DNA of 64,000 bases from Blautia sp. (GCA_022777285.1 JALFGN010000027.1:1-64000), one strand, 5' to 3'; positions 23,961-33,066 are shown, counted from the first letter of the stretch. The notes: a model not told the origin generated them from the sequence alone. Program-made: numbers and translations.

Positions 23961-25823
23961 ATGGAAAAAAACGCAGCACAGGAACGTGCGATTTCCCATA
24001 ACCGGGGACCCATGATGCTTCTGGCGGGTCCCGGTTCCGGGAAAACTACCACACTGACCAGGCGGGTGGTGAATTTAATACAGACATATCATGTGACTCC
24101 TTCATCCATACTGGTGGTGACTTTCACCAAAAATGCAGCCAGAGAGATGAAGGAGCGTTTTTTGCATCTTTGTGAAAAAGAAGGACTGGACCGGAATTGT
24201 CAGCAGGTTACATTCGGAACCTTTCACGGGATTTTTTACGGGATTTTGAAGCATGCATACAGACTTTCTGCAAAAAATATATTAAGCGATGAGCAGAGGT
24301 TCGATATTCTGAAAGAAATTGTATACAGGGAAAAAATGGAGATTGAAGATGAGAAAGAGTTTTTTCAGGGACTGACACAGGAAATCTCTCTGGTAAAAAA
24401 TAATCGGATTCCCATTGAACATTATTATTCTGCCAATTGTTCGGATGATATGTTCCGGAAAATTTACTGTACGTATACAGAAAAATGCAAGCAGGCAAGG
24501 CTTATGGATTTCGATGATATGCTTTTGTACTGTTACGATCTGCTTGCAAATCGAAAAGATATTTTAAGAGGTTGGCAGAAAAAGTTTCAATACATTATGG
24601 TCGATGAATTTCAGGATATCAATCAGCTTCAGTATGATATTATCCGTATGCTTGCGGCGCCTCTGAATAATCTGTTTATTGTGGGAGACGACGATCAGTC
24701 CATCTATGCTTTTCGCGGTTCAAAACCGGAAATCATGCTGCATTTTCCGAAAGACTATCCCAAAGCAGCAACGGAACTGCTTGCCTGTAATTATCGTTCT
24801 ACAAAACAGATTGTTTCCTTGTCTCAGAAGGTAATTGAAAAAAATAAAAACAGATATCCAAAACAGCTGTATTCCAATAACGAAGAAGGAAAACCGGTTG
24901 TGATCAAGGGATTTGAGACCGAAAAAGAAGAAGAAGTTTATGTGAAAAACTGTATCGAGAAAGCGGTAAAAGAAGGATGTCCTTATGAAGAAATCGCAAT
25001 TTTATACCGGACCAATCAGGGGTCAAGATTTCTGGTGGAAACGTTGATGGCTTATCAGATCCCTTTTCAGATGCGGGATACCCTTCCGAATTTATATGAA
25101 CACTGGATCGCCAAAAATGTGATTTCTTATATGACGGTTGCTATGGGAGACAGAAGCAGGCGGGAATTTCTTCAGATCATGAATCGGCCCAATCGTTATA
25201 TTTCCAGAGAAGCACTGGATGACAGTACGGTTTCTTTTGAGGGACTGCGCTGGTTTTATGAAGGGAAGGACTGGATGTGTGACCGGATCGACAAGCTGGA
25301 AGAAGATCTGAATGCTTTGAAAAAAATGACCCCTTACGGAGCCATTAATTATATACGATATGGAATTGGATATGAGGAATATTTAAAGGATTATGCTGCA
25401 TATCGGAAAATTAAAGTGGAAGATCTGTACGAAGTTATGGAAGAACTGGCGCAAAGCGCAAAAGGTTATAAAACCTTTGCAGAATGGCTTTTGCATATTG
25501 AGGAATATTCAGAGAAACTGAAAGAAAAGGCAAAGGAGCAGAACCAGGAAAAGAAAGGGGTTACGATCTCTACACTGCACAGTATCAAGGGGCTGGAATT
25601 TGACCGGGTATTTCTTATGGATGTAAACGAAGGTTCGATTCCTTATCATAAAGCAGTATCGGAAAGCAGTCTGGAAGAAGAACGGCGCCTGTTTTATGTG
25701 GGAATCACCCGTGCAAGAAAAGAACTGCAGATTCTTTATGCCAACAGTCGACATGATAAAGAATTGGGAGTTTCCCGGTTCCTGACAGAAGGCGGACTTC
25801 TCGGAGGAAAGCATGGAAAATAA
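23961..25823 (+). CDS. UvrD/PcrA-type superfamily 1 DNA helicase
   Basis: A 620-residue ATP-dependent 3'-5' DNA helicase. Motifs in order: Walker A AGPGSGKTTTLTRR near residue 22, VVTFTKNAAREMKER (Ia), VDEFQDIN (II), GDDDQSIYAFRGS (III), LACNYRSTKQI (IV), STLHSIKGLEFDRVF (V) and LFYVGITRARKELQ (VI). It is about 100 residues shorter than PcrA, lacking the usual C-terminal RNA polymerase-binding tail, so it may be an accessory UvrD-like helicase rather than PcrA itself. The end overlaps the PPTase gene by 11 bases. CGGAGAATTTT precedes the ATG. Confidence 0.93.
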   Translation: MEKNAAQERAISHNRGPMMLLAGPGSGKTTTLTRRVVNLIQTYHVTPSSILVVTFTKNAAREMKERFLHLCEKEGLDRNCQQVTFGTFHGIFYGILKHAYRLSAKNILSDEQRFDILKEIVYREKMEIEDEKEFFQGLTQEISLVKNNRIPIEHYYSANCSDDMFRKIYCTYTEKCKQARLMDFDDMLLYCYDLLANRKDILRGWQKKFQYIMVDEFQDINQLQYDIIRMLAAPLNNLFIVGDDDQSIYAFRGSKPEIMLHFPKDYPKAATELLACNYRSTKQIVSLSQKVIEKNKNRYPKQLYSNNEEGKPVVIKGFETEKEEEVYVKNCIEKAVKEGCPYEEIAILYRTNQGSRFLVETLMAYQIPFQMRDTLPNLYEHWIAKNVISYMTVAMGDRSRREFLQIMNRPNRYISREALDDSTVSFEGLRWFYEGKDWMCDRIDKLEEDLNALKKMTPYGAINYIRYGIGYEEYLKDYAAYRKIKVEDLYEVMEELAQSAKGYKTFAEWLLHIEEYSEKLKEKAKEQNQEKKGVTISTLHSIKGLEFDRVFLMDVNEGSIPYHKAVSESSLEEERRLFYVGITRARKELQILYANSRHDKELGVSRFLTEGGLLGGKHGK

Positions 25824-26436
25824 GGTAACGGTATATTATGGAAAGATGGAAGAACTGCTTCCGGATCACGGGACAGAAAGTAAGGGAGAGCGTGAGACAT
25901 TGGCAGGGCGCAGACTCTTATATCGGGCTTTAAAAGAACAATTTCGGATGGAACTGCCGGAAGAACCCGAAGGACTGCAGGTTCTGGAAGGGCTTCTCGG
26001 GAAAAACAGCCATGGAAAACCGTTTCTGGTTCCGGAAAGGGCCTGCGGCTTTATGCCGGAAAGGAACCGGGATCGGATTCCTTTTTTTAATATCAGTCAT
26101 TCCGAAAGATATGCGGTTTGCGCTGTTGCCTGGTTTCCGGTTGGAATTGATATTCAGGCTATCCGGAAAATAAAAAGTCCCGGTGTGATCAGACGAACTT
26201 TATCCATGGAAGAACAGGAACAGGTAAAAAATGCACCGGATTCGGACATAGCTTTCTTTCATTTGTGGGCAAAGAAAGAAAGCTATGTGAAATGGAATGG
26301 AGAAGGAATTACCAAAGATCTGCGAACACTGGATCTGAAAGAAATCTGGCAGGAATTTTTTCAGACAGAAGACGGATACGTGGGATATGTGACAGGAGAG
26401 AAAAAAACCCCGGTTGACCTTATAAGAGTTGTGTAA
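25813..26436 (+). CDS. Sfp-type 4'-phosphopantetheinyl transferase
   Basis: A 207-residue enzyme that transfers phosphopantetheine from CoA to carrier-protein serines. Family motifs are the PFFNISHSERYAVCAV core (near residue 95), the magnesium-binding VGIDIQAIRK and WAKKESYVKWNGEG. It is of the Sfp/Gsp/HetI class rather than the AcpS class. In a window with only a fatty-acid ACP visible, it may activate AcpP, or serve a peptide or polyketide synthetase elsewhere; no such cluster is seen here. Its ATG lies inside the last codons of the helicase gene, with GGAGGAAAG upstream, so the two are coupled. Confidence 0.92.
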   Translation: MENKVTVYYGKMEELLPDHGTESKGERETLAGRRLLYRALKEQFRMELPEEPEGLQVLEGLLGKNSHGKPFLVPERACGFMPERNRDRIPFFNISHSERYAVCAVAWFPVGIDIQAIRKIKSPGVIRRTLSMEEQEQVKNAPDSDIAFFHLWAKKESYVKWNGEGITKDLRTLDLKEIWQEFFQTEDGYVGYVTGEKKTPVDLIRVV

Positions 26437-26463
26437 TTTTCTGTACTAAATAAGGATTGTCCT

Positions 26464-26471
26464 CATATATT
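26464..26471 (+). promoter_or_regulatory. Possible sigma-E -10 element of spoIIIA
   Basis: CATATATT, 21 bases before spoIIIAA, resembles the sigma-E -10 (CATACAnT). No clear -35 is seen. In Bacillus the spoIIIA operon is sigma-E dependent; this is a weak call. Confidence 0.3.
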
Positions 26472-26491
26472 ATTTCTAAAGAGGTGAGCCT

Positions 26492-27463
26492 ATGAGAGAA
26501 AAGGAGATTACACGGCTCTTTCCTGCAAAAATAAGGGCAGCTCTGGAGCGAAGCAGATTTGATATGGAACAGTTGTATGAAATCCGGCTTCGGGTAAATG
26601 CTCCACTGATTCTGATCTATGGCGGGAAAGAGTATTTTCTTACCAATGACGGGAGACTTACAAAAGAAATGCAGAATGTGTGTCTGGTGCAGGCAGAAGA
26701 TCTGCGGGAAACCATGGAGTACGTAAGCAATTATTCCATGTATGCCTTTGAGGAAGAAATCCGCCAGGGATTTATTACCATACAGGGCGGGCATCGTGTG
26801 GGAATTGCAGGAAAAACCGTTCTTGACGGAGATAAAATTAAAAGTTTAAAATACATATCTTATATCAATTTACGATTATCACATCAGATAAAGGGGTGTG
26901 CGACCCCGATACTTCCCTATATTATAAAAAAGAATAATGTCTGTCATACACTGATCATTTCACCGCCTATGTGCGGAAAAACGACACTTCTGCGTGATCT
27001 GATCCGGCAGATCAGCGACGGGAACGGTTATCTTCCTGGAAAATCAGTAGGAGTGGTGGATGAACGTTCGGAAATTGCAGGATCTTATCAGGGGATTCCC
27101 CAGAATGACCTGGGAATCCGGACCGATATTCTGGATTGCTGTCCGAAAGCCGAAGGAATGATGATGCTGATCCGCTCCATGTCTCCGGAGGTGATCGCAG
27201 TGGATGAACTGGGAGATTACGAAGATATTCATGCAATTGAATCGGTGATTCATTGTGGATGTAAATTGCTGGCTACGGTCCACGGCAGTTCTGTGGATGA
27301 TATTAAAAGAAAACCTTTGCTGCAGAGACTTGTACAGGAAAAAATATTTGAACGCTATATTATTCTGCAGAATAAGGACAAGGCTGGCAGAGTAAAGGCT
27401 ATTTTTGATGAGCGCGGAACCTGTCTTTATGACCGGGTGCTGAAAAAGGGGATTCTATGCTGA
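26492..27463 (+). CDS. spoIIIAA: Stage III sporulation protein AA, ATPase
   Basis: A 323-residue cytosolic ATPase related to type II/IV secretion ATPases. The Walker A motif is PPMCGKTTLLRDLIRQ near residue 155; Walker B appears as SPEVIAVDELGD near 235; VVDERSEIAGS lies between. In the mother cell it is thought to power the SpoIIIA-SpoIIQ feeding-tube apparatus that joins mother cell and forespore. AAAGAGGTGAGCCT precedes the ATG. First gene of the complete eight-gene spoIIIA operon; overlaps spoIIIAB by seven bases. Confidence 0.96.
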   Translation: MREKEITRLFPAKIRAALERSRFDMEQLYEIRLRVNAPLILIYGGKEYFLTNDGRLTKEMQNVCLVQAEDLRETMEYVSNYSMYAFEEEIRQGFITIQGGHRVGIAGKTVLDGDKIKSLKYISYINLRLSHQIKGCATPILPYIIKKNNVCHTLIISPPMCGKTTLLRDLIRQISDGNGYLPGKSVGVVDERSEIAGSYQGIPQNDLGIRTDILDCCPKAEGMMMLIRSMSPEVIAVDELGDYEDIHAIESVIHCGCKLLATVHGSSVDDIKRKPLLQRLVQEKIFERYIILQNKDKAGRVKAIFDERGTCLYDRVLKKGILC

Positions 27464-27978
27464 ATGCGGTGGGCGTATGCCTGATTTTGTTCGCCTGTTC
27501 AGCTCTTGGATTTGAAAAAAGCAGACAGTATGCAGGAAGAATCCGGCAATTACGGGAACTGCAGAGAATGACTCTTTTGCTCAGAGGAGAAATTACATAT
27601 CGGAAAGCAGCTTTGCCGGAAGCATTGATGCGTACAGCAGGAAAAATCCGGGAACCCTTTGCGGGATTTCTGAAAAAGACAGCACAAAGAGCGGATGCAT
27701 TTGACAGTACCAGATTTTCAGAACTTTTTGCCCAGGAAGCAGAAAGCGCTTTTCAACATACCCAGCTTACAGGAGAAGACAGGAAAGAACTGATGCTTCT
27801 CGGACAGTATCTTGGATATCTGGATATCGACATGCAGGAAAATACCATTGCTTTATATCTGCAGGAGCTGGAACAGAAAATCCGGCTGTTACAGGAAGAG
27901 ATGCCGGCCAGACAGAAACTGTATCAAAGTATGGGAATTTTAGGCGGGATTTTTATTTCCATTCTGTTTCTGCCGTAA
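27457..27978 (+). CDS. spoIIIAB: Stage III sporulation protein AB
   Basis: A 173-residue protein with an N-terminal membrane helix (about 1-20, VGVCLILFACSALGF), a largely helical body containing LRELQRMTLLLRGEI, and a C-terminal hydrophobic helix (ILGGIFISILFLP). It resembles GspF-type secretion platform proteins and is part of the mother-cell SpoIIIA complex. The ATG overlaps the end of spoIIIAA by seven bases. Length is normal for the family. Confidence 0.94.
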   Translation: MLNAVGVCLILFACSALGFEKSRQYAGRIRQLRELQRMTLLLRGEITYRKAALPEALMRTAGKIREPFAGFLKKTAQRADAFDSTRFSELFAQEAESAFQHTQLTGEDRKELMLLGQYLGYLDIDMQENTIALYLQELEQKIRLLQEEMPARQKLYQSMGILGGIFISILFLP

Positions 27979-28007
27979 AAAAGAAGGAAGGAAAGGGGAG
28001 AAGAAAG

Positions 28008-28202
28008 ATGGAAGTTACGATTTTATTTAAAATCGGAGCAGTAGGAATTCTGGTATCGGTTCTGTGCCAGATTCTGAAACACAGTCAACGTGATGAACTT
28101 GCATTTCTTACAAGCCTTGCCGGACTTCTGCTGGTATTATTCTGGGTATTGCCCTATATTTATGATTTATTTCAGACCATACAGGAATTGTTTGCACTTT
28201 GA
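28008..28202 (+). CDS. spoIIIAC: Stage III sporulation protein AC
   Basis: A 64-residue membrane protein with two hydrophobic helices (about 5-22 and 33-55) joined by a short polar loop (LKHSQRDELAFL). The size and pattern are those of SpoIIIAC, part of the mother-cell membrane complex needed for sigma-G activity. AAGGGGAGAAGAAAG precedes the ATG. Eighteen bases separate it from spoIIIAD. Confidence 0.95.
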   Translation: MEVTILFKIGAVGILVSVLCQILKHSQRDELAFLTSLAGLLLVLFWVLPYIYDLFQTIQELFAL

Positions 28203-28220
28203 CGAAAAGGGGGAAGAAAC

Positions 28221-28607
28221 ATGGAAGTGGTAAAAGTGGTCATGCTGGGAATCACCGGTGTCCTTCTGGCACTTTTCCTGAAAGAGACAAAACCGGAGTA
28301 TTCGGTATATCTGAGTCTTGCGGCCGGAATCTGTATTTTTGTATATATGACAGGGAAACTGTCGTATTTATTTGAATCGGTTTTAAAAATCCAGGAATAT
28401 ATTCCGGTCGATACAAAATATATCAGTGTGCTTTTGAAAATGATCGGTGCTGCGTATATCGGACAGTTTTCCGCCAGCATTTGCAAAGATGCGGGATATG
28501 GAGCAATTGCAGGTCAGATAGAGATGTTTATCAAACTGTACATTATGGTACTGTCCCTGCCTGTGCTTCTGGCTCTTATGGAAACGGTACATGGGTTTTG
28601 GGCATGA
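28221..28607 (+). CDS. spoIIIAD: Stage III sporulation protein AD
   Basis: A 128-residue membrane protein with about four hydrophobic helices; the central VDTKYISVLLKMIGAAYIGQ and CKDAGYGAIAGQIE segments are strongly conserved in SpoIIIAD. Part of the SpoIIIA membrane assembly. AAGGGGGAAGAAAC precedes the ATG. The stop overlaps the spoIIIAE start by four bases (ATGA). Confidence 0.95.
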   Translation: MEVVKVVMLGITGVLLALFLKETKPEYSVYLSLAAGICIFVYMTGKLSYLFESVLKIQEYIPVDTKYISVLLKMIGAAYIGQFSASICKDAGYGAIAGQIEMFIKLYIMVLSLPVLLALMETVHGFWA

Positions 28608-29788
28608 GAAGAGGAAAAAAGAAAAAAAGAGGATTGCTGGGAATTTTTTTTCTGCAATTGTTTTTATTGATTTGTCCGGTTTATGGAGCAGACAATTCGC
28701 AAGGGCAGGACATGTTGGAACAGGAAAAGGAAAAGACAGAGCAGAAACTTCTGGAAGACATGGAACTGGATGCTATGCAGGAGGCAGTGAATGAGCTTCT
28801 GGGAAAAGATACGTTTGGCCTGGAAGATGCACTGGAAAAAATCCTGCGGGGCGAGAAACTCTTTTCCAGGGAATATTTTCTGGCCTTGCTGAAAGAGTAT
28901 GGTTTTGGACAGATTGCGCAAGAGAGGAGTGCCATGATTCATATGGTACTGCTGATTTTCATGGCAGCATTATTTTCGAATTTCAGTCATGTGTTTTGTA
29001 ATGGGCAGATTGGAGAAATCAGCTTTTTTTTGGTCTATATGCTTCTGCTGGCATCCGTGGTCTCTGCTTTTGGAAGTCTGGGAAACTATGTGAAGGAAAT
29101 CCTAGAAAATTTTATATTGTTTTTGAAAGCACTTATGCCGTCTTATTTTCTGGCAATGACGGCTGCGTCTGGAAGTGCCGGTGCCATGGTATTTTACGAA
29201 GTTGCTCTTATGCTTATTTATATGGTGCAGATCGTTTTCTTTCGCTGGGTACTTCCCGGAATTCATGGAATGGTATTGATGGAACTGGTGAACGCTTTGC
29301 ATAGTGAAGATTTTCTTTCTAAAATGGCAGAACTTCTTCGAACCGTGATCGAATGGACATTGAAAACGTGTGTGGCTGTTGTGATTGGAATGCAGCTGAT
29401 CCAGAATATGATCAGCCCTGCGGTAGATTCTCTGAAAAGAGATCTGATCGGAAAAGCAGCCGGTGCGATTCCGGGAATCGGAAATGCAGTCAGCGGAGTG
29501 ACAGAGGTGGCAATTGGAACTGCAGTGCTGATACGAAACGGAATCGGAGTACTGGGAATTCTTGTTCTTCTGTTGATCGGGATTCCTCCTGTCCTTCGAC
29601 TGGGTATTTCGGCGCTTCTTTATAAGCTTCTTGCAGCTGTGATGCAGCCGGTTTCCGATAAGCGTATGATCGGGGCTCTGACGACAGCAGGAGATGGATG
29701 CTGCCTTTTATTGAAAGTTCTGCTTACGGTAGAATTGCTTTTTTTTCTGACCATTGCGATTCTTACGGTATCTTTTGTGAGCCATTAA
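28604..29788 (+). CDS. spoIIIAE: Stage III sporulation protein AE
   Basis: A 394-residue protein beginning with a classical signal-like segment (MRRGKKKKRGLLGIFFLQLF, ending near VYGA), followed by a soluble acidic region to about residue 110 and then six or more membrane helices. The conserved NMISPAVDSLKRDLIGKAAG and VSGVTEVAIGTAVL patterns identify SpoIIIAE, the largest membrane subunit of the complex. The start at 28604 overlaps the spoIIIAD stop (ATGA); a longer reading from 28481 is only the shifted frame of spoIIIAD. Confidence 0.95.
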   Translation: MRRGKKKKRGLLGIFFLQLFLLICPVYGADNSQGQDMLEQEKEKTEQKLLEDMELDAMQEAVNELLGKDTFGLEDALEKILRGEKLFSREYFLALLKEYGFGQIAQERSAMIHMVLLIFMAALFSNFSHVFCNGQIGEISFFLVYMLLLASVVSAFGSLGNYVKEILENFILFLKALMPSYFLAMTAASGSAGAMVFYEVALMLIYMVQIVFFRWVLPGIHGMVLMELVNALHSEDFLSKMAELLRTVIEWTLKTCVAVVIGMQLIQNMISPAVDSLKRDLIGKAAGAIPGIGNAVSGVTEVAIGTAVLIRNGIGVLGILVLLLIGIPPVLRLGISALLYKLLAAVMQPVSDKRMIGALTTAGDGCCLLLKVLLTVELLFFLTIAILTVSFVSH

Positions 29789-29801
29789 GGGAGGTGGGGG
29801 G

Positions 29802-30113
29802 ATGGCAGAAAGTATTTACAGATGGATGCAGAACATAGCCTGCTACTTTATATTTCTTTCGGCTGTCATGCATTTCCTTCCGGATAACAGTTATAAAAAG
29901 TACATTCAGTATTATATGGGACTGCTGTTGATGCTGCTTTTATTATCTCCGCTCTTTCAGATATTGAATCTGGAAGAGCAGATTCAGGAGGCATTTGAAT
30001 CCTTTTATCAGCAGGAAGAAGATTTGGCAGGACAGTGGGAGAAACAGGCAGAGCAGATAGAAAATCAGTACTGGCAGCAGCCGGCAAAAGAAGAAAGGAT
30101 GGGAGAACCATGA
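29802..30113 (+). CDS. spoIIIAF: Stage III sporulation protein AF, short form
   Basis: A 103-residue protein with two N-terminal membrane helices (about 12-27 and 38-55, YYMGLLLMLLLLSPLFQIL) and an acidic Gln/Glu-rich tail. Position between AE and AG and the helical pattern support SpoIIIAF. It is half the length of Bacillus SpoIIIAF (about 200 residues), lacking the C-terminal ring-forming domain. AGGGAGGTGGGGGG precedes the ATG. The stop overlaps spoIIIAG by four bases. No frameshift remnant of the missing domain is seen downstream, so this is a short natural form. Confidence 0.85.
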   Translation: MAESIYRWMQNIACYFIFLSAVMHFLPDNSYKKYIQYYMGLLLMLLLLSPLFQILNLEEQIQEAFESFYQQEEDLAGQWEKQAEQIENQYWQQPAKEERMGEP

Positions 30114-30595
30114 AGCGATGGTCGGAGGTTTTAAAAAAAGAAAATCTGGTAATCCTTCTTCTTGCAGGAATCCTTCTTCTGATTATTGCCATGCCGGTGA
30201 AAGAAAAGGAAGGAGAAGAAACAGAAACACAAAATGAAAAAAAGGAATCGGTTCCTGTGGAATCGGATGTCCTTGTATGGCAGGAGCAGCTGCAGGTACA
30301 ACTGCAGAACCTGTTGATGGAAGCAGAAGGAGTTGGGAAAACCCATGTTTTTATCACTTTTGAAAATTCGGGTGAGATCCTTGTGGAAAAGGATGGAGAG
30401 GAAACGATATTTGAAAAAGATGCAAAAGGCAATCAGACACCCTGGATCGCCCAGGAAAAGTATCCGAAAGTAAGTGGTGTGCTGGTGATCGCCCAGGGAG
30501 GGGACAGTCCGGTTGTAGTACAGAATATTCAGGAGGCAGTGCAGGCATTATTTCAGCTGGAAGCCCATAAAATAAAAGTAATGAAAATGAAATAA
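30110..30595 (+). CDS. spoIIIAG: Stage III sporulation protein AG
   Basis: A 161-residue bitopic protein: short basic cytosolic end, a membrane helix near residues 13-30 (LVILLLAGILLLIIAMPV), then an intermembrane domain with LNLLMEAEGVGKTHVFITFE-like ring-building pattern and a QGGDSPVVVQNIQEAVQALF segment. It forms the large ring of the SpoIIIA channel between mother cell and forespore. The start overlaps the spoIIIAF stop (ATGA). Length is slightly below that of Bacillus SpoIIIAG (about 229 residues). Confidence 0.92.
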   Translation: MKRWSEVLKKENLVILLLAGILLLIIAMPVKEKEGEETETQNEKKESVPVESDVLVWQEQLQVQLQNLLMEAEGVGKTHVFITFENSGEILVEKDGEETIFEKDAKGNQTPWIAQEKYPKVSGVLVIAQGGDSPVVVQNIQEAVQALFQLEAHKIKVMKMK

Positions 30596-30608
30596 AGGAG
30601 AGGCTTGC

Positions 30609-31298
30609 ATGAAAAAGATTTTTAAGAAAAATCAGGTTATCATTACTGCACTGGCAATTATGATTGCTGTAGCCGGGTATATCAATTACTCGGATAATTA
30701 TCTGGGATTGGATAAAACACTTGAGAAGGTAAGCAGCAAAACTTCGGATGAAGCGCAGGAAACTGCAGAGACCGATGGGATAGTGGAAGAGATTGAAAGT
30801 CTTGATTATGATCTGACCGATGAAAGCGCACTGCTGGAAGAAAACGCGGCAGCAGGTGGACAGGATACGTCCGGGAGCAGTACAGATACTGCATCCGAAA
30901 CACCAGGAGAAGCGGTACTTACAGGAAGCTCTAATTTTGCAGCACAGGCCAGAATTAATCGGGAGCAGGTACGCTCTGCAAATAAAGAAACATTGATGGA
31001 AATCATTAATAACGAAACGATAGGAGAGGATAAAAAACAGGAAGCCATTGCTTCTATGGTTGAGATGACAGATCTGGCAGAACAGGAAGAAGCAGCAGAA
31101 CTGCTTCTGGATGCAAAAGGTTTTACCGATGTGGTGGTGAATCTTACCGGCAATTCTGCGGATATTATTGTTCCAAAGGAATATATGGAGGATGATAAAA
31201 GGGCACAGATTGAAGATATTGTAAAAAGGAAAACATCCGTTCCTGTGGAAAATATTGTAATCACACCTCTGGAAGAGGGAAATGCACAGACCGAATAA
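30609..31298 (+). CDS. spoIIIAH: Stage III sporulation protein AH
   Basis: A 229-residue bitopic protein. Membrane helix near residues 9-26 (VIITALAIMIAVAGYINY), an acidic low-complexity linker to about 115, and a C-terminal YscJ/FliF-like domain (QARINREQVRSANKETLMEI onward) that in Bacillus binds forespore SpoIIQ across the septum. AAAGGAGAGGCTTGC precedes the ATG. Last gene of the spoIIIA operon. No strong terminator is seen before the prfC promoter. Confidence 0.94.
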   Translation: MKKIFKKNQVIITALAIMIAVAGYINYSDNYLGLDKTLEKVSSKTSDEAQETAETDGIVEEIESLDYDLTDESALLEENAAAGGQDTSGSSTDTASETPGEAVLTGSSNFAAQARINREQVRSANKETLMEIINNETIGEDKKQEAIASMVEMTDLAEQEEAAELLLDAKGFTDVVVNLTGNSADIIVPKEYMEDDKRAQIEDIVKRKTSVPVENIVITPLEEGNAQTE

Positions 31299-31314
31299 AT
31301 CTTTCAGGAAATCC

Positions 31315-31343
31315 TTGACACTATTTGTACAGTATACTAAAAT
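31315..31343 (+). promoter_or_regulatory. Sigma-A promoter of prfC
   Basis: TTGACA (31315-31320) and TAAAAT (31338-31343) with a 17-base spacer. Confidence 0.78.
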
Positions 31344-31388
31344 ATCCTAGGTATTTACCTATGTTTGATGAAGAAGGAGGTCCCTTAA

Positions 31389-32981
31389 GTGGCTGACTAT
31401 ACAAAAGAAATTACAAAAAGACGTACATTTGCAATTATTTCCCATCCGGATGCCGGTAAAACAACACTGACAGAGAAGTTTCTTCTTTATGGAGGGGCAA
31501 TTAACCTGGCAGGAAGTGTAAAGGGAAAAGCAACTGCCCGCCATGCAGTTTCTGACTGGATGGAAATTGAAAAAGAAAGAGGTATTTCGGTTACTTCTTC
31601 TGTACTTCAGTTCAATTATGATGGTTATTGTATTAACATATTGGATACTCCGGGACATCAGGATTTCTCGGAGGACACATATCGTACCCTGATGGCTGCA
31701 GATTCCGCAGTTATGGTCATTGATGCGTCAAAAGGTGTGGAAGCACAGACAAGAAAACTGTTTAAAGTCTGTGCGATGCGTCATATCCCGATTTTTACTT
31801 TTATTAACAAAATGGACCGGGATGCCAATGATACCTTTGATCTTCTGGATGATATTGAAAAGGAACTGGGCATTCCAACCTGTCCGGTAAACTGGCCGAT
31901 CGGTTCCGGTAAAAAATTCCGTGGTGTGTACGACAGAAATACAGAAAAAGTGCTTACTTTCTCTGACACCATGAAAGGGACCAAAGAAGGAATTGAAGAA
32001 GAAATCGCCATTGATGAAGCACGTCTGGATGAAGTGGTAGATCCGGATCAGAAAGAACAGCTTCTGGAAGAAATCGAACTGCTTGACGGAGCCAGTGCAG
32101 AGTTTGATCAGGAACTGGTGAATCAGGGAAGACTTTCCCCTGTATTTTTCGGATCTGCGCTTACCAACTTTGGTGTGGAGACATTTCTGAAGCATTTCCT
32201 GAAAATGACCTCTTCTCCACTTCCGAGAAAGGCAGACATTGGAGAAATCGATCCGATGAAAGAAGATTTTTCTGCCTTTGTATTTAAAATTCAGGCAAAT
32301 ATGAATAAGAATCACAGAGATAGAATTGCTTTTATGCGTATCTGTTCCGGCAAATTTGAAGCCTCCAGAGAAATTTATCATGTGCAGGGCAATAAGAAAA
32401 TGCGTTTGTCACAGCCGCAGCAGATGATGGCACAGGATCGTCATGTGGTAGAAGAAGCGTATGCCGGCGATATCATCGGTGTGTTTGATCCTGGTATTTT
32501 CTCCATTGGAGATACAGTCTGTGCGCCTGGAAAGAAATTCCAGTATGAAGGAATTCCGACCTTTGCTCCGGAGCATTTTGCCCGGGTACGTCTGCTGGAC
32601 AGTATGAAACGAAAACAGTTTGTAAAAGGAATCAATCAGATCGCGCAGGAAGGTGCGATCCAGATCTTCCAGGAAATCATGGGCGGAATGGAAGAAATCA
32701 TCGTGGGCGTAGTTGGTGTGCTGCAGTTTGATGTGCTGAAATATCGTCTGGAGAATGAATACAATGTTGAAATCCGACTGGAAGCACTGCCTTATGAACA
32801 TATCCGCTGGATTGAAAACAAGGATGAAGTGGATGTGAAGAAGCTGACAGGTACTTCAGATATGAAGAAGGTTATGGATATGAAGGGCAATCCATTGCTT
32901 CTCTTTATCAACAGCTGGAGTGTTGGTATGACACTTGACCGAAATGAAGGCCTGAAGCTGGCAGAATTCAGCAAAAATTAA
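31389..32981 (+). CDS. prfC: Peptide chain release factor 3
   Basis: A 530-residue translational GTPase that recycles RF1/RF2 from the ribosome after peptide release. G-domain motifs: ISHPDAGKTTLTEKF (G1) near residue 18, DTPGHQDFSEDTYRTL (G3) near 82 and NKMDRDA (G4) near 139, followed by domains II and III typical of RF3. The start codon is GTG at 31389 with AAGAAGGAGG eight or nine bases upstream. It is a single-gene unit with its own promoter and terminator. Confidence 0.96.
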   Translation: MADYTKEITKRRTFAIISHPDAGKTTLTEKFLLYGGAINLAGSVKGKATARHAVSDWMEIEKERGISVTSSVLQFNYDGYCINILDTPGHQDFSEDTYRTLMAADSAVMVIDASKGVEAQTRKLFKVCAMRHIPIFTFINKMDRDANDTFDLLDDIEKELGIPTCPVNWPIGSGKKFRGVYDRNTEKVLTFSDTMKGTKEGIEEEIAIDEARLDEVVDPDQKEQLLEEIELLDGASAEFDQELVNQGRLSPVFFGSALTNFGVETFLKHFLKMTSSPLPRKADIGEIDPMKEDFSAFVFKIQANMNKNHRDRIAFMRICSGKFEASREIYHVQGNKKMRLSQPQQMMAQDRHVVEEAYAGDIIGVFDPGIFSIGDTVCAPGKKFQYEGIPTFAPEHFARVRLLDSMKRKQFVKGINQIAQEGAIQIFQEIMGGMEEIIVGVVGVLQFDVLKYRLENEYNVEIRLEALPYEHIRWIENKDEVDVKKLTGTSDMKKVMDMKGNPLLLFINSWSVGMTLDRNEGLKLAEFSKN

Positions 32982-32982
32982 A

Positions 32983-33016
32983 ATCCCGGGGGACATTTGT
33001 TCCCCGGAATTTTTTT
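32983..33016 (+). terminator. Terminator of prfC
   Basis: ATCCCGGGGGAC pairs imperfectly with GTTCCCCGGAAT around an ATTT loop, followed by six T. Confidence 0.88.
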
Positions 33017-33037
33017 CTCTATAATAGAATGGAAGTT

Positions 33038-33066
33038 TTGACACTGACCATATATTTTGTTATAAT
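33038..33066 (+). promoter_or_regulatory. Sigma-A promoter of the Asp23 gene
   Basis: Full consensus TTGACA (33038-33043), 17-base spacer, TATAAT (33061-33066), suggesting strong expression. Confidence 0.9.
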
